A stretch of DNA of 37,814 nt from CAWBCR01 sp963787375 (GTDB lineage Bacteria > Chloroflexota > Anaerolineae > Aggregatilineales > UBA3940): the NCBI GenBank assembly GCA_963787375.1, contig CAWBCR010000025.1:1-37814 (forward strand), read 5' to 3'. Under the pieces are notes generated by a model. It saw only the letters and a list, made by a program, of their open reading frames with translations, searched no databases and was not told where the DNA came from. The position numbers were made by a program, and so were the translations under genes. Shown here piece after piece: positions 13,431-22,507 of this stretch; positions within the stretch are counted from its first letter, which is position 1, and every line of letters begins with the position of its first letter.

Positions 13431-15833
13431 CTAGCGCACCTCAATCGTCGCCAGCGTGACGTAGTCGCCCAGCGCTTCGCCGTCAGGCCCGGTGACGGGC
13501 AGCCGTTCCAGCGACGGCCAACTGTAGGCCAGCACCCACAGCTGATACTGGCCCGGTGGCAGATCGGTTGGCAGCCTGAAGCCATGATTATCACGAATAC
13601 GAGCGCCGGGCTGCCAGCTACTCGTCGGCGCGAATCCCTCGACAGGTGGCCAGTCCTGCTGCAGCACGGGCACGCCATCCGGCCCAATCAGGAAGACAGC
13701 TACTGTGTAATCCGAGTTGATGGGGCCAAGAGCTTCCCACAGCAGCGAAACTCCCAGCGTGTCGCCCGGATGCAGATCTGTGACTTCCCTGTCGCGCTCA
13801 TTGGCGACAAGGTCATATCCCACCAACTGGATGCTGCCACCGAGCCGGACGCCTACCGGATTGGCCGGCTCATCGCTCACATCCGGCGCGATCAACGGCA
13901 GGTAGGTGATCACACGGGCATACTGGTCAAAGTCCTGCGTCGCGACCGGGTAGAGGTGCTTGGCCATGTACCATTCAACCGGGCGTGTTGCCCACGGCAG
14001 CCAAGGGCCCTGATCCTCTACCAGCCAGATAGGTCGACCAGTGTAGAAGGTCTGCGAGAAAGTAAATATGGAAATGGCGTACCGGTTATCTTTGCCAACC
14101 AGTCTCTCTACGGGCTCACCGGTGACCGCCGGCGCCTCATCGGGACTGTAGATCTCACCGGGCGAAAGCGCCAGGCTGAACCATGTGGCCTGACCTTTAT
14201 AGTAGTTCATAAAATATGGCACATAGGTGGGTGAGGACAGCAGGATAATGTCCTCTGGTCCAGTTTGCTGCACGAGGTAAGCCCGCGCAGCGTCCAGCGA
14301 CGTATCCCCGCCTCGGAAGCGCGGATCGTCGTAGGCGCGCCACAGCGCAAAGATGGCTGCGGCGACTGCCACCAACGGGATAAGGCCCACCAGCGCAGCG
14401 GGCAGGGGAGGAGCCTCGTCGCGGCGGATCAGCCAGACCAGCACCACTATCAGCGCAACCAGCAGCAGCGCAATCACACCGATGCTCAGCCAGTCGATGC
14501 CCCTGACCCACCACACGATGTTAGTCTGGGCTGTGGGAATGGCCAGCACGCTGCCCAGCGCCTGGGACCAGCGGAAGCTCCAGATGGCGGGACCGACCCA
14601 CGGCGGCTGGCCGGTCGCATCGCCTTGAATGGCGTAGAAGCTGTACAGACCAACGTATGTCCCGCCGATCTGCACTGCGAACCCGTATACTGTCAGGGCG
14701 GCTAGCCCCAGCTTCGGCCAAAGTGTGGTAGCGTGCAGGATGCGGTCGAGCAGTGGCAGGGTGGCCAGCATCAAGAAGGGAACCAGCGGCACCATGTAAC
14801 GCGCGCCCCAGCCTGCGCCGCCGTGCCATAGAACGCCCCGCTCAGCGGCGTAGACGGTGGCAAACAACAGCGTCAGGCCCAACGGCAGCCATGACTCACG
14901 CCAGCGGTCCCGTGGCAGCACGAACGGCGCACCCAACGCCAGGAACAGGATCGGCGAGTACCACCAGATGCCCTTCCCGGGGCTGACCAGGTAACCAGCA
15001 AGGCCCGTTCCGGCACCGGGCAGCCCCTGCACAAGCTGGCCGATGCGTTCGTAGACGTTGTAGCGTGTCGCCAGCATATTCAGTTGATTGCGCGCAACGA
15101 ATATCGCCAAAACGGCAACGACAGCTATCCCCGCAACGCCGATCAACACGGCCACTACCTGGCGGCGGCTGCGGCGAGCCAATCCTCCGCCGGGGTAGGC
15201 ATACAGCGCCAGCGCGGGCAGGGCGATCAGCGCGGCCTCTTTGCTTGACAGAGCCAGCAGCGTCGTCAGAGCGGCAAGACCCAGAACCCACCAATGATGC
15301 CGCTCGCCGCCCGTGAATGCCTTGCGCCATCGATTCCACAAGTATGCTGCAACGAAGATGCTCAGCGTGGTAAGCGGCTCGCGGAAATAGGTCTGGGCGT
15401 AGGGCCACACGATGGTCGTCAGGCCAAACAGGAGCGCAGCGATCAGCGCTGTGCTGTCCGAATACCCCAGATCAATTGCGAACAGGAAGAGGAAAATGGC
15501 CGTGAGCGCCGTGACCAGCGGCGTGAACAGGTACAACGCATGGACGTTACCAACCCATGGCGTGTGGTAGGCCAGCCAGTACAAGGGGATCGATAGCACC
15601 GGCTGGGCGGGCTCAACATCGGTGGTCTGGAAGGGGCGCAGATAGCCTGTCTCGTTCAGCAGCCAGTTGGCACGAACCGCCATGCTGTCGGTCGTATCGA
15701 TGATGAACCGCTCATCGTTTGTCAGCGGGAAGCCAGTGAACGTCAGGAGATACGTCAGAAACAGCAGACTGCCGATAGTCAGCGCCAGCGTGACACGGCG
15801 CAACCTGGGCCACGAAGATGGGATCACGAACAT
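13431..15833 (-). CDS. GT-C (GT39/PMT-like) membrane glycosyltransferase with C-terminal beta-sandwich
   Basis: A membrane protein of 800 residues, last gene of the operon. The N-terminal about 500 residues hold roughly 12 membrane helices; the first outer loop has the acidic motif TNDERF, matching the catalytic Asp/Glu of GT-C enzymes that use polyprenyl-phosphate sugars. A soluble stretch follows (about 500-650), and the last about 140 residues (from GVRLGGSIQLVGYDL to LATIEVR) look like a beta-sandwich, with PGDTLGVSLLWEAL and DLPPGQYQLWV, as in other Chloroflexota membrane proteins. It would transfer a sugar outside the membrane, probably using the product of the DPM-like gene. The ATG at 15833 is 3 nt from the previous stop. 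Acceptor (protein, lipid or glycan) unknown. Confidence 0.82.
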   Translation of the reverse strand: MFVIPSSWPRLRRVTLALTIGSLLFLTYLLTFTGFPLTNDERFIIDTTDSMAVRANWLLNETGYLRPFQTTDVEPAQPVLSIPLYWLAYHTPWVGNVHALYLFTPLVTALTAIFLFLFAIDLGYSDSTALIAALLFGLTTIVWPYAQTYFREPLTTLSIFVAAYLWNRWRKAFTGGERHHWWVLGLAALTTLLALSSKEAALIALPALALYAYPGGGLARRSRRQVVAVLIGVAGIAVVAVLAIFVARNQLNMLATRYNVYERIGQLVQGLPGAGTGLAGYLVSPGKGIWWYSPILFLALGAPFVLPRDRWRESWLPLGLTLLFATVYAAERGVLWHGGAGWGARYMVPLVPFLMLATLPLLDRILHATTLWPKLGLAALTVYGFAVQIGGTYVGLYSFYAIQGDATGQPPWVGPAIWSFRWSQALGSVLAIPTAQTNIVWWVRGIDWLSIGVIALLLVALIVVLVWLIRRDEAPPLPAALVGLIPLVAVAAAIFALWRAYDDPRFRGGDTSLDAARAYLVQQTGPEDIILLSSPTYVPYFMNYYKGQATWFSLALSPGEIYSPDEAPAVTGEPVERLVGKDNRYAISIFTFSQTFYTGRPIWLVEDQGPWLPWATRPVEWYMAKHLYPVATQDFDQYARVITYLPLIAPDVSDEPANPVGVRLGGSIQLVGYDLVANERDREVTDLHPGDTLGVSLLWEALGPINSDYTVAVFLIGPDGVPVLQQDWPPVEGFAPTSSWQPGARIRDNHGFRLPTDLPPGQYQLWVLAYSWPSLERLPVTGPDGEALGDYVTLATIEVR

Positions 15834-15836
15834 AGC

Positions 15837-16874
15837 TCAGTCTGTGGGGGTTTCTAGAACAGATGCTGTCTTATCACCCGCCGGCTTGAACCTGAACTCA
15901 AGCCAGATCAACGCGGCGACGAACAATGCCGCGATCACGGCCAGGACCAGCCGCGCCTGGGCAGGGTCGGCGTCCCGCACCATGATTGCCGTCAATCCCA
16001 GCGCGCCGGCCACCAGGTACAGTGTCATGACGGAGCGGGCCGCAGTCATCTGCAGGATAGCCACCAGGCGGTGAGAGGTATGGTCTCTGCCCCCTTCCCA
16101 GATGGGTTTGTGGTGCCTGAGACGCGAGATGACAACCAGCGTGGTGTCAAAGATGGGGATCAGCAGGATGATCACCGGGATCATCCAGGTTGAAGCCAGC
16201 GGACGCCCGGTAAACTGGAGCTTGATCCCCAGTACCGCCAGGATGAACCCGAGCAGGCCGCTGCCAGCATCGCCCATGAAGAGGCTCGCCGGACTGAAGT
16301 TGTAATACAGGAAGCCGATGCAGGCTCCCAGAGTGGCCGCAGCCAGCATCGCGACCAGCCCCAGCCCCTCGACAAGCGCCAGGATGAAGAAGAAGGCGCT
16401 GGCGACAGTGGCTAACCCGGCGGCCAGACCATCCATGTTGTCCTGGAAATTGATGGCATTGCAGATGCCGACCACCCAGAACAGCGTCAGGCCGATGTTG
16501 AGGGCTTGGATGGGAAACAGGTGAATCTGTATCCCTCCCCAGATCAACACCGCACCGGCGGCAACCTGCCCGACCAGCTTGGGCAGGGGCGACAGGCCAA
16601 CCCGGTCATCCCACAGGCCAACCAGTGTCATGATCGTCGCGCCGCCCATCACAGCCATCAACTCGCGGTAAGCGTGCAGGCCGCTGATGGCGACCGCTGC
16701 CGCGAGGCCAATATAGATCGCGATGCCGCCCAGCATAGGCATCGGGGCGGCATGGAATTTCCGCGCTTCGGGATTGTCGACAAAGTCGAGCACCTCCGCC
16801 AACTTACGGACCAGCGGCGTTACAATAAACGAGATGATCCCGGAGGCGAGGATGATCGGGATGAACTTGCTCAT
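15837..16874 (-). CDS. WecA/TagO/MraY-family phosphoglycosyltransferase
   Basis: A polytopic membrane enzyme of 345 residues that moves a sugar-1-phosphate (often GlcNAc-1-P) from a UDP-sugar to polyprenyl phosphate, starting lipid-linked glycan assembly on the inner face. About ten helices are visible. Family motifs: NFQDNMDGLAAG (catalytic Asp region), NFSPASLFMGDAGS, and the C-terminal loop RDHTSHRLV, as in WecA/TagO. The ATG at 16874 follows GGTGAG, 39 nt after the GT4 gene. It is more WecA/TagO-like than MraY-like because of operon context. The UDP-sugar used cannot be read from sequence. Confidence 0.88.
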   Translation of the reverse strand: MSKFIPIILASGIISFIVTPLVRKLAEVLDFVDNPEARKFHAAPMPMLGGIAIYIGLAAAVAISGLHAYRELMAVMGGATIMTLVGLWDDRVGLSPLPKLVGQVAAGAVLIWGGIQIHLFPIQALNIGLTLFWVVGICNAINFQDNMDGLAAGLATVASAFFFILALVEGLGLVAMLAAATLGACIGFLYYNFSPASLFMGDAGSGLLGFILAVLGIKLQFTGRPLASTWMIPVIILLIPIFDTTLVVISRLRHHKPIWEGGRDHTSHRLVAILQMTAARSVMTLYLVAGALGLTAIMVRDADPAQARLVLAVIAALFVAALIWLEFRFKPAGDKTASVLETPTD

Positions 16875-16913
16875 AGCCAGTTCTCACCTAGAATCCAGAT
16901 CGCCAACTTCCTG

Positions 16914-18111
16914 TTAAGTACCTGTTCTGTCGATCAACTCAAGATAAAGCTGCTTGATGTCGGCGACCAAACGCGCTGCGTCATATTGGTCGAGCGCCCG
17001 GCGTTGGGCCCGCTCAACGCGTTCTGGGTCGCCATGCTGGGTCGTCGCGACGATGGCTTCTGCCAGGGCTGCGGCGTCATCGGAAGACACCAGCGCGCCC
17101 AACGCCCCCGCCTGTAGCAGGTCGGGCACGCCGCCGACGGCGGTCGAGACAACCGGCACCCCAGCGGCCATCGCCTCGATGAGCGATACGGGCGTCCCCT
17201 CGTTGCGAGAGGAGATCACCACCACGTCGAGGTCAGCATAGATCGCCCGCAGGTCACGCCGCCAGCCCAGCAACCGCGCGACACCCTGCAGGCCCAGAGC
17301 GGCCACGGTCGGTTTCAATCTCCGACCGGCACTCTCCATTGCCAACAATCACGAAGCGTGCCTGCGGCATATGGGCCGCGACCAGCCTTGCCGCCGACAG
17401 GAATAACCGGTGATTTTTGATAGGCACCAGCCGTCCGATGATACCCACTAGCACATGTTCTGTCGAATAGCCCAGCTCGCGGCGCAGCCCGCCCCGCACG
17501 TCGTCCAGATCGGCGTACTGGCGCAGCGGCAGCCCCAGCGGGATCACTCGGATGCGCCGCGCCGGGGCGATGCGCAGCGCGATCAGGTCGTCGCGCAGCC
17601 CATCGCTGATCGTCAGGATCACGTCTGACGTGCGCGCCGCCAGCCGCTCCAGCCAGATGAACATCCACGTCTTGAACGGCCCAAAATAGCCGTGGAATAC
17701 ATGCCCGTGGAATGTGTGCACGACCACCGGCACCCCGGTCAAGAAAGCGGCAAGCCGCCCCACGAAACCGGCCTTGGCCGTGTGAGTGTGGACCACGTGC
17801 GGACGGCGCTCGCGCATCAGCCGGACCAGCGCGCGCAGCGTCCTGAGATCGTCAAGCGGTGAGATCTCGCGCCCCAGCGTAGGGACGATCAGCGGCTCAA
17901 CGCCCATCTCACGGGCCAGGTAGCTCATGTCGCCCTCATTTTCGGCGACGGTGCCCGTTACCAGCGTGCTTTCGAAGCCGTCGCCGTTCAGCCCGGCGGT
18001 CAGCAGCGCGACGTGCACCGCAGGCCCGCCGATGTTCAGCCGCGCAATGATACGCATCACACGGATTGGCTCACGATTGGGCCCGGCGGACGATGGGGCA
18101 GCAGCAGACAT
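16914..18111 (-). CDS. family 4 glycosyltransferase (one frameshift)
   Basis: A retaining GT-B glycosyltransferase of about 398 residues after repair. The N-terminal half starts RIIARLNIGGPAVHV and has HVVHTHTAKAG and FHGHVFHGYFG; the donor half has GIIGRLVPIKNH and the E-x7-E motif EGTPVSLIE. Between them the frame shifts near 17315: one extra A in a short run separates GECRSEIE from PTVAALGLQG. The ATG at 18111 overlaps the epimerase stop by one base (TGATG). It is cytoplasmic, working on a lipid-linked acceptor by context. Donor sugar unknown. The indel is probably a consensus error, since both halves are well conserved. Confidence 0.87.
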
Positions 18112-19061
18112 CACGGCAGGGCCTGCTCGCGGTACCAGTCAACCGTGTGACGCAGACCGTCCAGGAGTGAGATGTGTGGCTCGTAGCCCATGCGGGCGCG
18201 GGCCTTGGCGATGTCTGACCGCGAGTGCTTGATGTCCCCCGGGCGCGGATCGGCGTAGATCGGCCCGATGTCATGGCCGCTGATCTCGTTCAGCATGTCG
18301 ACCAGCTCGTTGAGAGAGGTTTGCCCACCCGCTGCAAGATTGAACACCTCACCAGCTACCTGCCCGGCGGGCGCGCCGGCAGCCAGCAGGTTTCCGGCGA
18401 CGACGTTGCCAATATAGGTGAAATCGCGTGTTTGCTCGCCGTCGCCGTAGATCGTCGGCTGCTCGCCGCGCAGCATGAACGTAACGAACTTCGGCACGAC
18501 GGCTGCATACATGCTGGCGGGGTCCTGCCGGCGGCCAAACACATTGAAATAGCGCAGCGCCACAGTCTCCAGCCCATAGACGGCGTAGAACACTTGGCAG
18601 TACTGCTCCGCCGCCAGCTTCGAGACAGCGTATGGCGAGATGGGCATCGGCGTCATGGTCTCGACTTTCGGACGCGATGCGTCCTGATCGCCGTACACCG
18701 ACGACGACGAGGCGTAGACCACGCGCCGAACGCCAGCGTCCCGCGCGGCGACCAGCACGTGCAGCGTGCCGGTCACATTGGCCGCGTTCGAGGTCAGGGG
18801 GTCGGCGACGGATTTGGGAACGGAGGGGATCGCGCCATGATGCAGCACTACGTCGATGCCATCCACCGCGCGGCGCACGTCATCCAGCACCGTCAGATCG
18901 CCTTCGAGCAGGTCAATGCGATCTCTTACATGGGCCAGATTCTCACGCTTGCCCGTCGCGAAATTGTCGATCACGCGGACGGCGTGCCCCTGTTCGAGCA
19001 GCGCGTCGACGAGGTTTGAGCCGATGAAGCCCGCGCCGCCCGTCACCAGGTAGTTTGCCAC
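18111..19061 (-). CDS. NAD-dependent NDP-sugar epimerase (SDR, GalE/WbpP-like)
   Basis: An extended short-chain dehydrogenase of 316 residues that epimerises (or dehydrates) an NDP-sugar. The NAD motif TGGAGFIGSN is at residues 7-16, SSSSVYG at 118-124, the catalytic Y-x3-K at Tyr144/Lys148 (PYAVSKLAAEQYC), followed by LRYFNVFGRRQDP. The absence of a dehydratase Asp-Glu pair and the WbpP-like sequence favour a 4-epimerase of UDP-hexose, UDP-HexNAc or UDP-uronate. The GTG at 19061 follows GGGGAG and starts right at the Rossmann fold; the longer frame upstream has no support. It supplies a sugar precursor for the operon. Exact substrate unknown. Confidence 0.9.
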   Translation of the reverse strand: MANYLVTGGAGFIGSNLVDALLEQGHAVRVIDNFATGKRENLAHVRDRIDLLEGDLTVLDDVRRAVDGIDVVLHHGAIPSVPKSVADPLTSNAANVTGTLHVLVAARDAGVRRVVYASSSSVYGDQDASRPKVETMTPMPISPYAVSKLAAEQYCQVFYAVYGLETVALRYFNVFGRRQDPASMYAAVVPKFVTFMLRGEQPTIYGDGEQTRDFTYIGNVVAGNLLAAGAPAGQVAGEVFNLAAGGQTSLNELVDMLNEISGHDIGPIYADPRPGDIKHSRSDIAKARARMGYEPHISLLDGLRHTVDWYREQALP

Positions 19062-19083
19062 GAATGCTCTCCCCTCTTGAGAC

Positions 19084-21015
19084 TCAGCCGAAAGTGTGCC
19101 GCAGCCAAACCTCAAATGTCAGCAGCGCCCACAGCGCATGACTCAGACCTGCTTCGCCGGCAGCCTGCGCGTCGAACATGGCGCGCAGCGCCTGCATGTC
19201 AAACAGGCTGCGCACGGCGGCGTGGTCGTCCAGCAGACGGGTGCGGGCGTAATCGCCGAGATCGCCCTGGAACCAAGCCCGCATGGGCAGCGCCAGTCCC
19301 TCATGTTTCCATTCGAGAATGGCATCGGGCAGGATGCCCTTGAGCGCCTGCCGCAGAATGTACTTAGTCGTTCCCCGGCGCAGCTTCAGGCCGGAGGTGA
19401 TGTTCGATGCGAAGTGAATGATCTGGTGATCGAGGAATGGCAGCCGCACGTCAAGCGAGGCGGCTGCGCTGCAGCGGTCGACGCGCACCAGCAGATCGTC
19501 AGGTACGTACGAGCGCAGGTTGACGTCAAGCAACTGCGCAATGACATCGGGCGCATCGCCCGAATGCGGCGAGGCAAACAGCCCGGCGTAATGCTCACGG
19601 ACGGCCTGCTCGCGCTGACCACCCATCAACGCCGCAAGCCACTCACCGGGCACATAACGGCTCCAGGTCAGGAACTGCTCAGGCAGTGACATACCCGCCG
19701 ACTGGACAATGCGGCTGGCCTGTTCCATCAGATTGCTGCGCTGAACGCTGCCCGACAGCCGGTCGAACATTGAGCCGATGGCGCGCTGCGCCACGTCGGG
19801 CAGGTAGCTGTAATTGCGCGCCAGCCGCGCTGTGCGGAAATGGTCATAGCCGGCGAAGACCTCGTCACTGCCGTCGCCGGAGAGCACCACCGGCACAACC
19901 TGCGCCGCCTCGCGGTTGAGCAGATAGGCCGGCACCGCTGCCGCATCGCCGAACGGGCCATCAAAGGCCCCCACCAGTTCGTCGATCAGGCTCTCGAAGT
20001 CTGGATCGACCGTAACCTCATGATGCTCAGTGACGAAGTGACCGGCTACCAGTCGCTCAAAACGAGCGTCGTCAAAAGACCTGGGCTGCGCTGCGAAGTT
20101 GACTGAAAAGGTGTGGATCGTGTGCGCGCTCTCCTGCGCCAGGAGCGCGACAAGCGCCGCAGAGTCGATCCCGCCGGTAACCAGCGCGCCAGCCGGGACA
20201 CCCTCCGGTAGCCGCAGCCTCACCGCCCAGCGCAGATGAGCCAGCAGGTCCGATGCAATATCGCGCTCACTGCGCGGGTCGGTGCCGCTTGACGGGTACG
20301 GTGAATGCCAGTAGGCATCCTGCCGGATCACAGGCTGGCCGACGTTCAGATCGGCCGTCAAAACGCAGCCCGACGGTAGCTGGCGGATGCCCTCATACAG
20401 CGTATCCGGTGCAGGTGAGTAGCCGTAGGCCAGGTAATACGGAACCATCAACTCGTTCAGGTGGCATGGCACGGCAGGATGCGCCAGCAGCGCCTTGATC
20501 TCCGAGGCGAACACCAGCCAGTGATCGTCCTGCCAGAAGTACAGCGGCTTCTGTCCCAGTCGGTCACGCAGCAGCAACAGGCGCCCGCGCGTTTCGTCCC
20601 AGATCGCCAGCGCAAACGCCCCGCGAAACGCCTTGACGAAGCTGCCAGCACCGAACTGAATGTACGAGCGCAGCACCGTTTCAGCATCCACATCCGAGTC
20701 AAAGCGATGCCCGGCGGCTTCGAGCGCCCGGCGGATCTCAAGCTGATTGTAGACGTGCCCATCCTGCGCGATCCAGGCACTGGCGGGTGGGGCACCTGGC
20801 CGCTGAGGGGGCTCAAACACGACATGCAGCGGCAACTGTGGCGGGCGCTCCGGGTGCCCATAGGCGCGGTACACCATCCCCAGACCGCATGGCTCGCTGA
20901 GCGCGATGCCGCCACCAGGTGAGCCGCGGTGCCGCAGCGTATCGGTCATGGCTGTGAGGACGCGGGCATCGACGGGGCTGCCGTCGAGCGCCAGCATGCC
21001 ACAAATGCCTGCCAT
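19084..21015 (-). CDS. asparagine synthetase-like protein lacking the glutaminase Cys (AsnB-like 1)
   Basis: A 643-residue AsnB-family protein. The C-terminal synthetase domain is complete: PPi loop TGGIDS (280-285) and SGDGSDEVFAGY (379-390), so ATP-dependent activation of a carboxylate is plausible. The N-terminal Ntn-glutaminase domain is altered: position 2, the nucleophile Cys in MCGI enzymes, is Ala (MAGICGML); the usual HRGPDxxG is HRGSPGGG (29-36); NGE is DGH (85-87). It should not hydrolyse glutamine; it may take ammonia or another amine, as beta-lactam synthetase does. The GT4 gene ends one base before it. Its partner AsnB2 keeps Cys2. Role in making an amide on a uronic acid or lipid is inferred. 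Confidence 0.88.
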   Translation of the reverse strand: MAGICGMLALDGSPVDARVLTAMTDTLRHRGSPGGGIALSEPCGLGMVYRAYGHPERPPQLPLHVVFEPPQRPGAPPASAWIAQDGHVYNQLEIRRALEAAGHRFDSDVDAETVLRSYIQFGAGSFVKAFRGAFALAIWDETRGRLLLLRDRLGQKPLYFWQDDHWLVFASEIKALLAHPAVPCHLNELMVPYYLAYGYSPAPDTLYEGIRQLPSGCVLTADLNVGQPVIRQDAYWHSPYPSSGTDPRSERDIASDLLAHLRWAVRLRLPEGVPAGALVTGGIDSAALVALLAQESAHTIHTFSVNFAAQPRSFDDARFERLVAGHFVTEHHEVTVDPDFESLIDELVGAFDGPFGDAAAVPAYLLNREAAQVVPVVLSGDGSDEVFAGYDHFRTARLARNYSYLPDVAQRAIGSMFDRLSGSVQRSNLMEQASRIVQSAGMSLPEQFLTWSRYVPGEWLAALMGGQREQAVREHYAGLFASPHSGDAPDVIAQLLDVNLRSYVPDDLLVRVDRCSAAASLDVRLPFLDHQIIHFASNITSGLKLRRGTTKYILRQALKGILPDAILEWKHEGLALPMRAWFQGDLGDYARTRLLDDHAAVRSLFDMQALRAMFDAQAAGEAGLSHALWALLTFEVWLRHTFG

Positions 21016-21016
21016 A

Positions 21017-22147
21017 TCAGCGCGCCTCCTGTGCCGGGTTCAGCAGGCTTGCGTACAGGTCACAGGTCGAATCGACCATTCTCTCAACGGAGAAGGCTTC
21101 GCGCACACGGCGGCAGCCGGCCTGCCCCATCGACGCCGCACGGGCAGGGTCGCCCAGCAGCGCGGCGAGGGCGTCGGCCAGCGCGCCGGGGTCTTCCGGT
21201 GGCATCAACAGCCCGGTTTCGCCGTCCACCACGATTTCAGGCAGCGCGCTGACGCGGCTCGCCACCATCGGGAGCGAGCAGCCCATCGCTTCCAGCGCCA
21301 CCAGCCCGAACCCCTCCCAGCGCGATGGCATGGCGATCACGTCACAGGCGGGCATCATCTGCCGGGCGCGCGCTACCCAGCCAGCGAACGTCACGGCGTC
21401 GCGCACGCCGAGCGTTTCCGCCTGCGCTTCCAGTGCATCACGCAGGCTGCCATCACCGACGATCAGCAGATGAGCCTGTGGGAAGCGGGGGCGCAGCCGC
21501 GCGAAGGCATCCAGCAGCACGTCAACGCCTTTCTGTGGGATCAGCCGCCCGAAGAAGCCCACCACCGGTGCATCAGGCGTGAAACCCAGCTCCGCGCGCA
21601 GCGTCTCGCGCGCATGGGGCGGGATTTCAGGAGGATCGTAGCCGTAAGGGATCGTCACAATTCGAGCCGGGTCGACGTGTTCGACCTCCTCGACGAAGCG
21701 GGCCAGCGCGTGCGAGATGGCGATCACGCGGTCGGTGCGGCGCATCGCGCGGTGGTTGGCCCAGCGCAGTAGCGGATTGCGCCGGAAAGGGTTGTCGTTG
21801 TGCCGCGAGGAGACGGTCGCCCGCGCGCCCGCGCGCCGTGCGGCGGGCAGGCCGTACAGGTCGGCGTGGAGCAGGTGGGTGTGCACGACATCCGGCTTGA
21901 GCGCGCGCAGCCGGTCGGTGAGCCGCCCGGTCAGGCCGGGGTCGAGATGCGCGTGGATCGCCAGCCTCTCAACCGGCACGCCCTGCGAGGACATCGCCTT
22001 GCAGAAGGTGTCGGGCGGGGCAGCGGGCTCCTCTAGCACGAGCATCGTCACGTCAAGCCCCTGCTGGGCCAGCCCCGGCAGCAGCATTAGCAGGTGTCCT
22101 TCCGAGCCGGCAATGCCCTTGACTTTGCTGATGTGAACGACGTGCAT
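21017..22147 (-). CDS. family 4 glycosyltransferase
   Basis: A 376-residue GT-B enzyme, intact. The N-terminal acceptor domain begins HVVHISKVKGIAGSEGHL and has DVVHTHLLHADLYG; the donor domain has GFFGRLIPQKGVDVLL, HLLIVGDG and the E-x7-E motif EGFGLVALE. The ATG at 22147 overlaps the DUF2304 stop by one base (TAATG). It probably adds a sugar to the lipid-linked intermediate in the cytoplasm. Donor and linkage cannot be assigned. Confidence 0.92.
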   Translation of the reverse strand: MHVVHISKVKGIAGSEGHLLMLLPGLAQQGLDVTMLVLEEPAAPPDTFCKAMSSQGVPVERLAIHAHLDPGLTGRLTDRLRALKPDVVHTHLLHADLYGLPAARRAGARATVSSRHNDNPFRRNPLLRWANHRAMRRTDRVIAISHALARFVEEVEHVDPARIVTIPYGYDPPEIPPHARETLRAELGFTPDAPVVGFFGRLIPQKGVDVLLDAFARLRPRFPQAHLLIVGDGSLRDALEAQAETLGVRDAVTFAGWVARARQMMPACDVIAMPSRWEGFGLVALEAMGCSLPMVASRVSALPEIVVDGETGLLMPPEDPGALADALAALLGDPARAASMGQAGCRRVREAFSVERMVDSTCDLYASLLNPAQEAR

Positions 22148-22500
22148 TACCCTGCGTCCTGCCGATCAAGCCGTTTCTCAAGCTCGTGCAGACGCGCGTT
22201 CAACAGCGCGATGTGCTGCGCGGCCTGCTGATTCTGCCGCGACAGGCGCGAGATGACGATTGAGAATTGCAGTATGATCAGCAGCATCAACCCGAAGCCG
22301 ATCACAAACAACGCTGTGGGCGGATATAGGATGCCCAGCAACCTGACCGAGATGAACTCCAGCAGGCTGTTGCGGAACAGCGACAGGATCACCAGCAAGC
22401 CGAAGGTCACCAGCCACAGCAGTGAATAGTCCTCACGCAGACGGCGGCGGCGCACCATCTCCAGCACCACCACCAGCAGCAGCAACGGGCCAACGATCAT
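22147..22500 (-). CDS. DUF2304 membrane protein
   Basis: A small membrane protein of about 117 residues with three hydrophobic helices, the motif RRRRLREDYSLLWL after the first one, and a coiled-coil C-terminus (from about residue 85, rich in Gln, Leu and Arg). This is DUF2304, usually encoded next to DPM-like GT2 genes as here and probably a membrane partner of them. The ATG at 22500 lies 7 nt after the GT2 stop; a TTG about 33 nt further upstream inside the GT2 gene would give a slightly longer form. Biochemical role unproven. Confidence 0.82.
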   Translation of the reverse strand: MIVGPLLLLVVVLEMVRRRRLREDYSLLWLVTFGLLVILSLFRNSLLEFISVRLLGILYPPTALFVIGFGLMLLIILQFSIVISRLSRQNQQAAQHIALLNARLHELEKRLDRQDAG

Positions 22501-22507
22501 GATGAGC

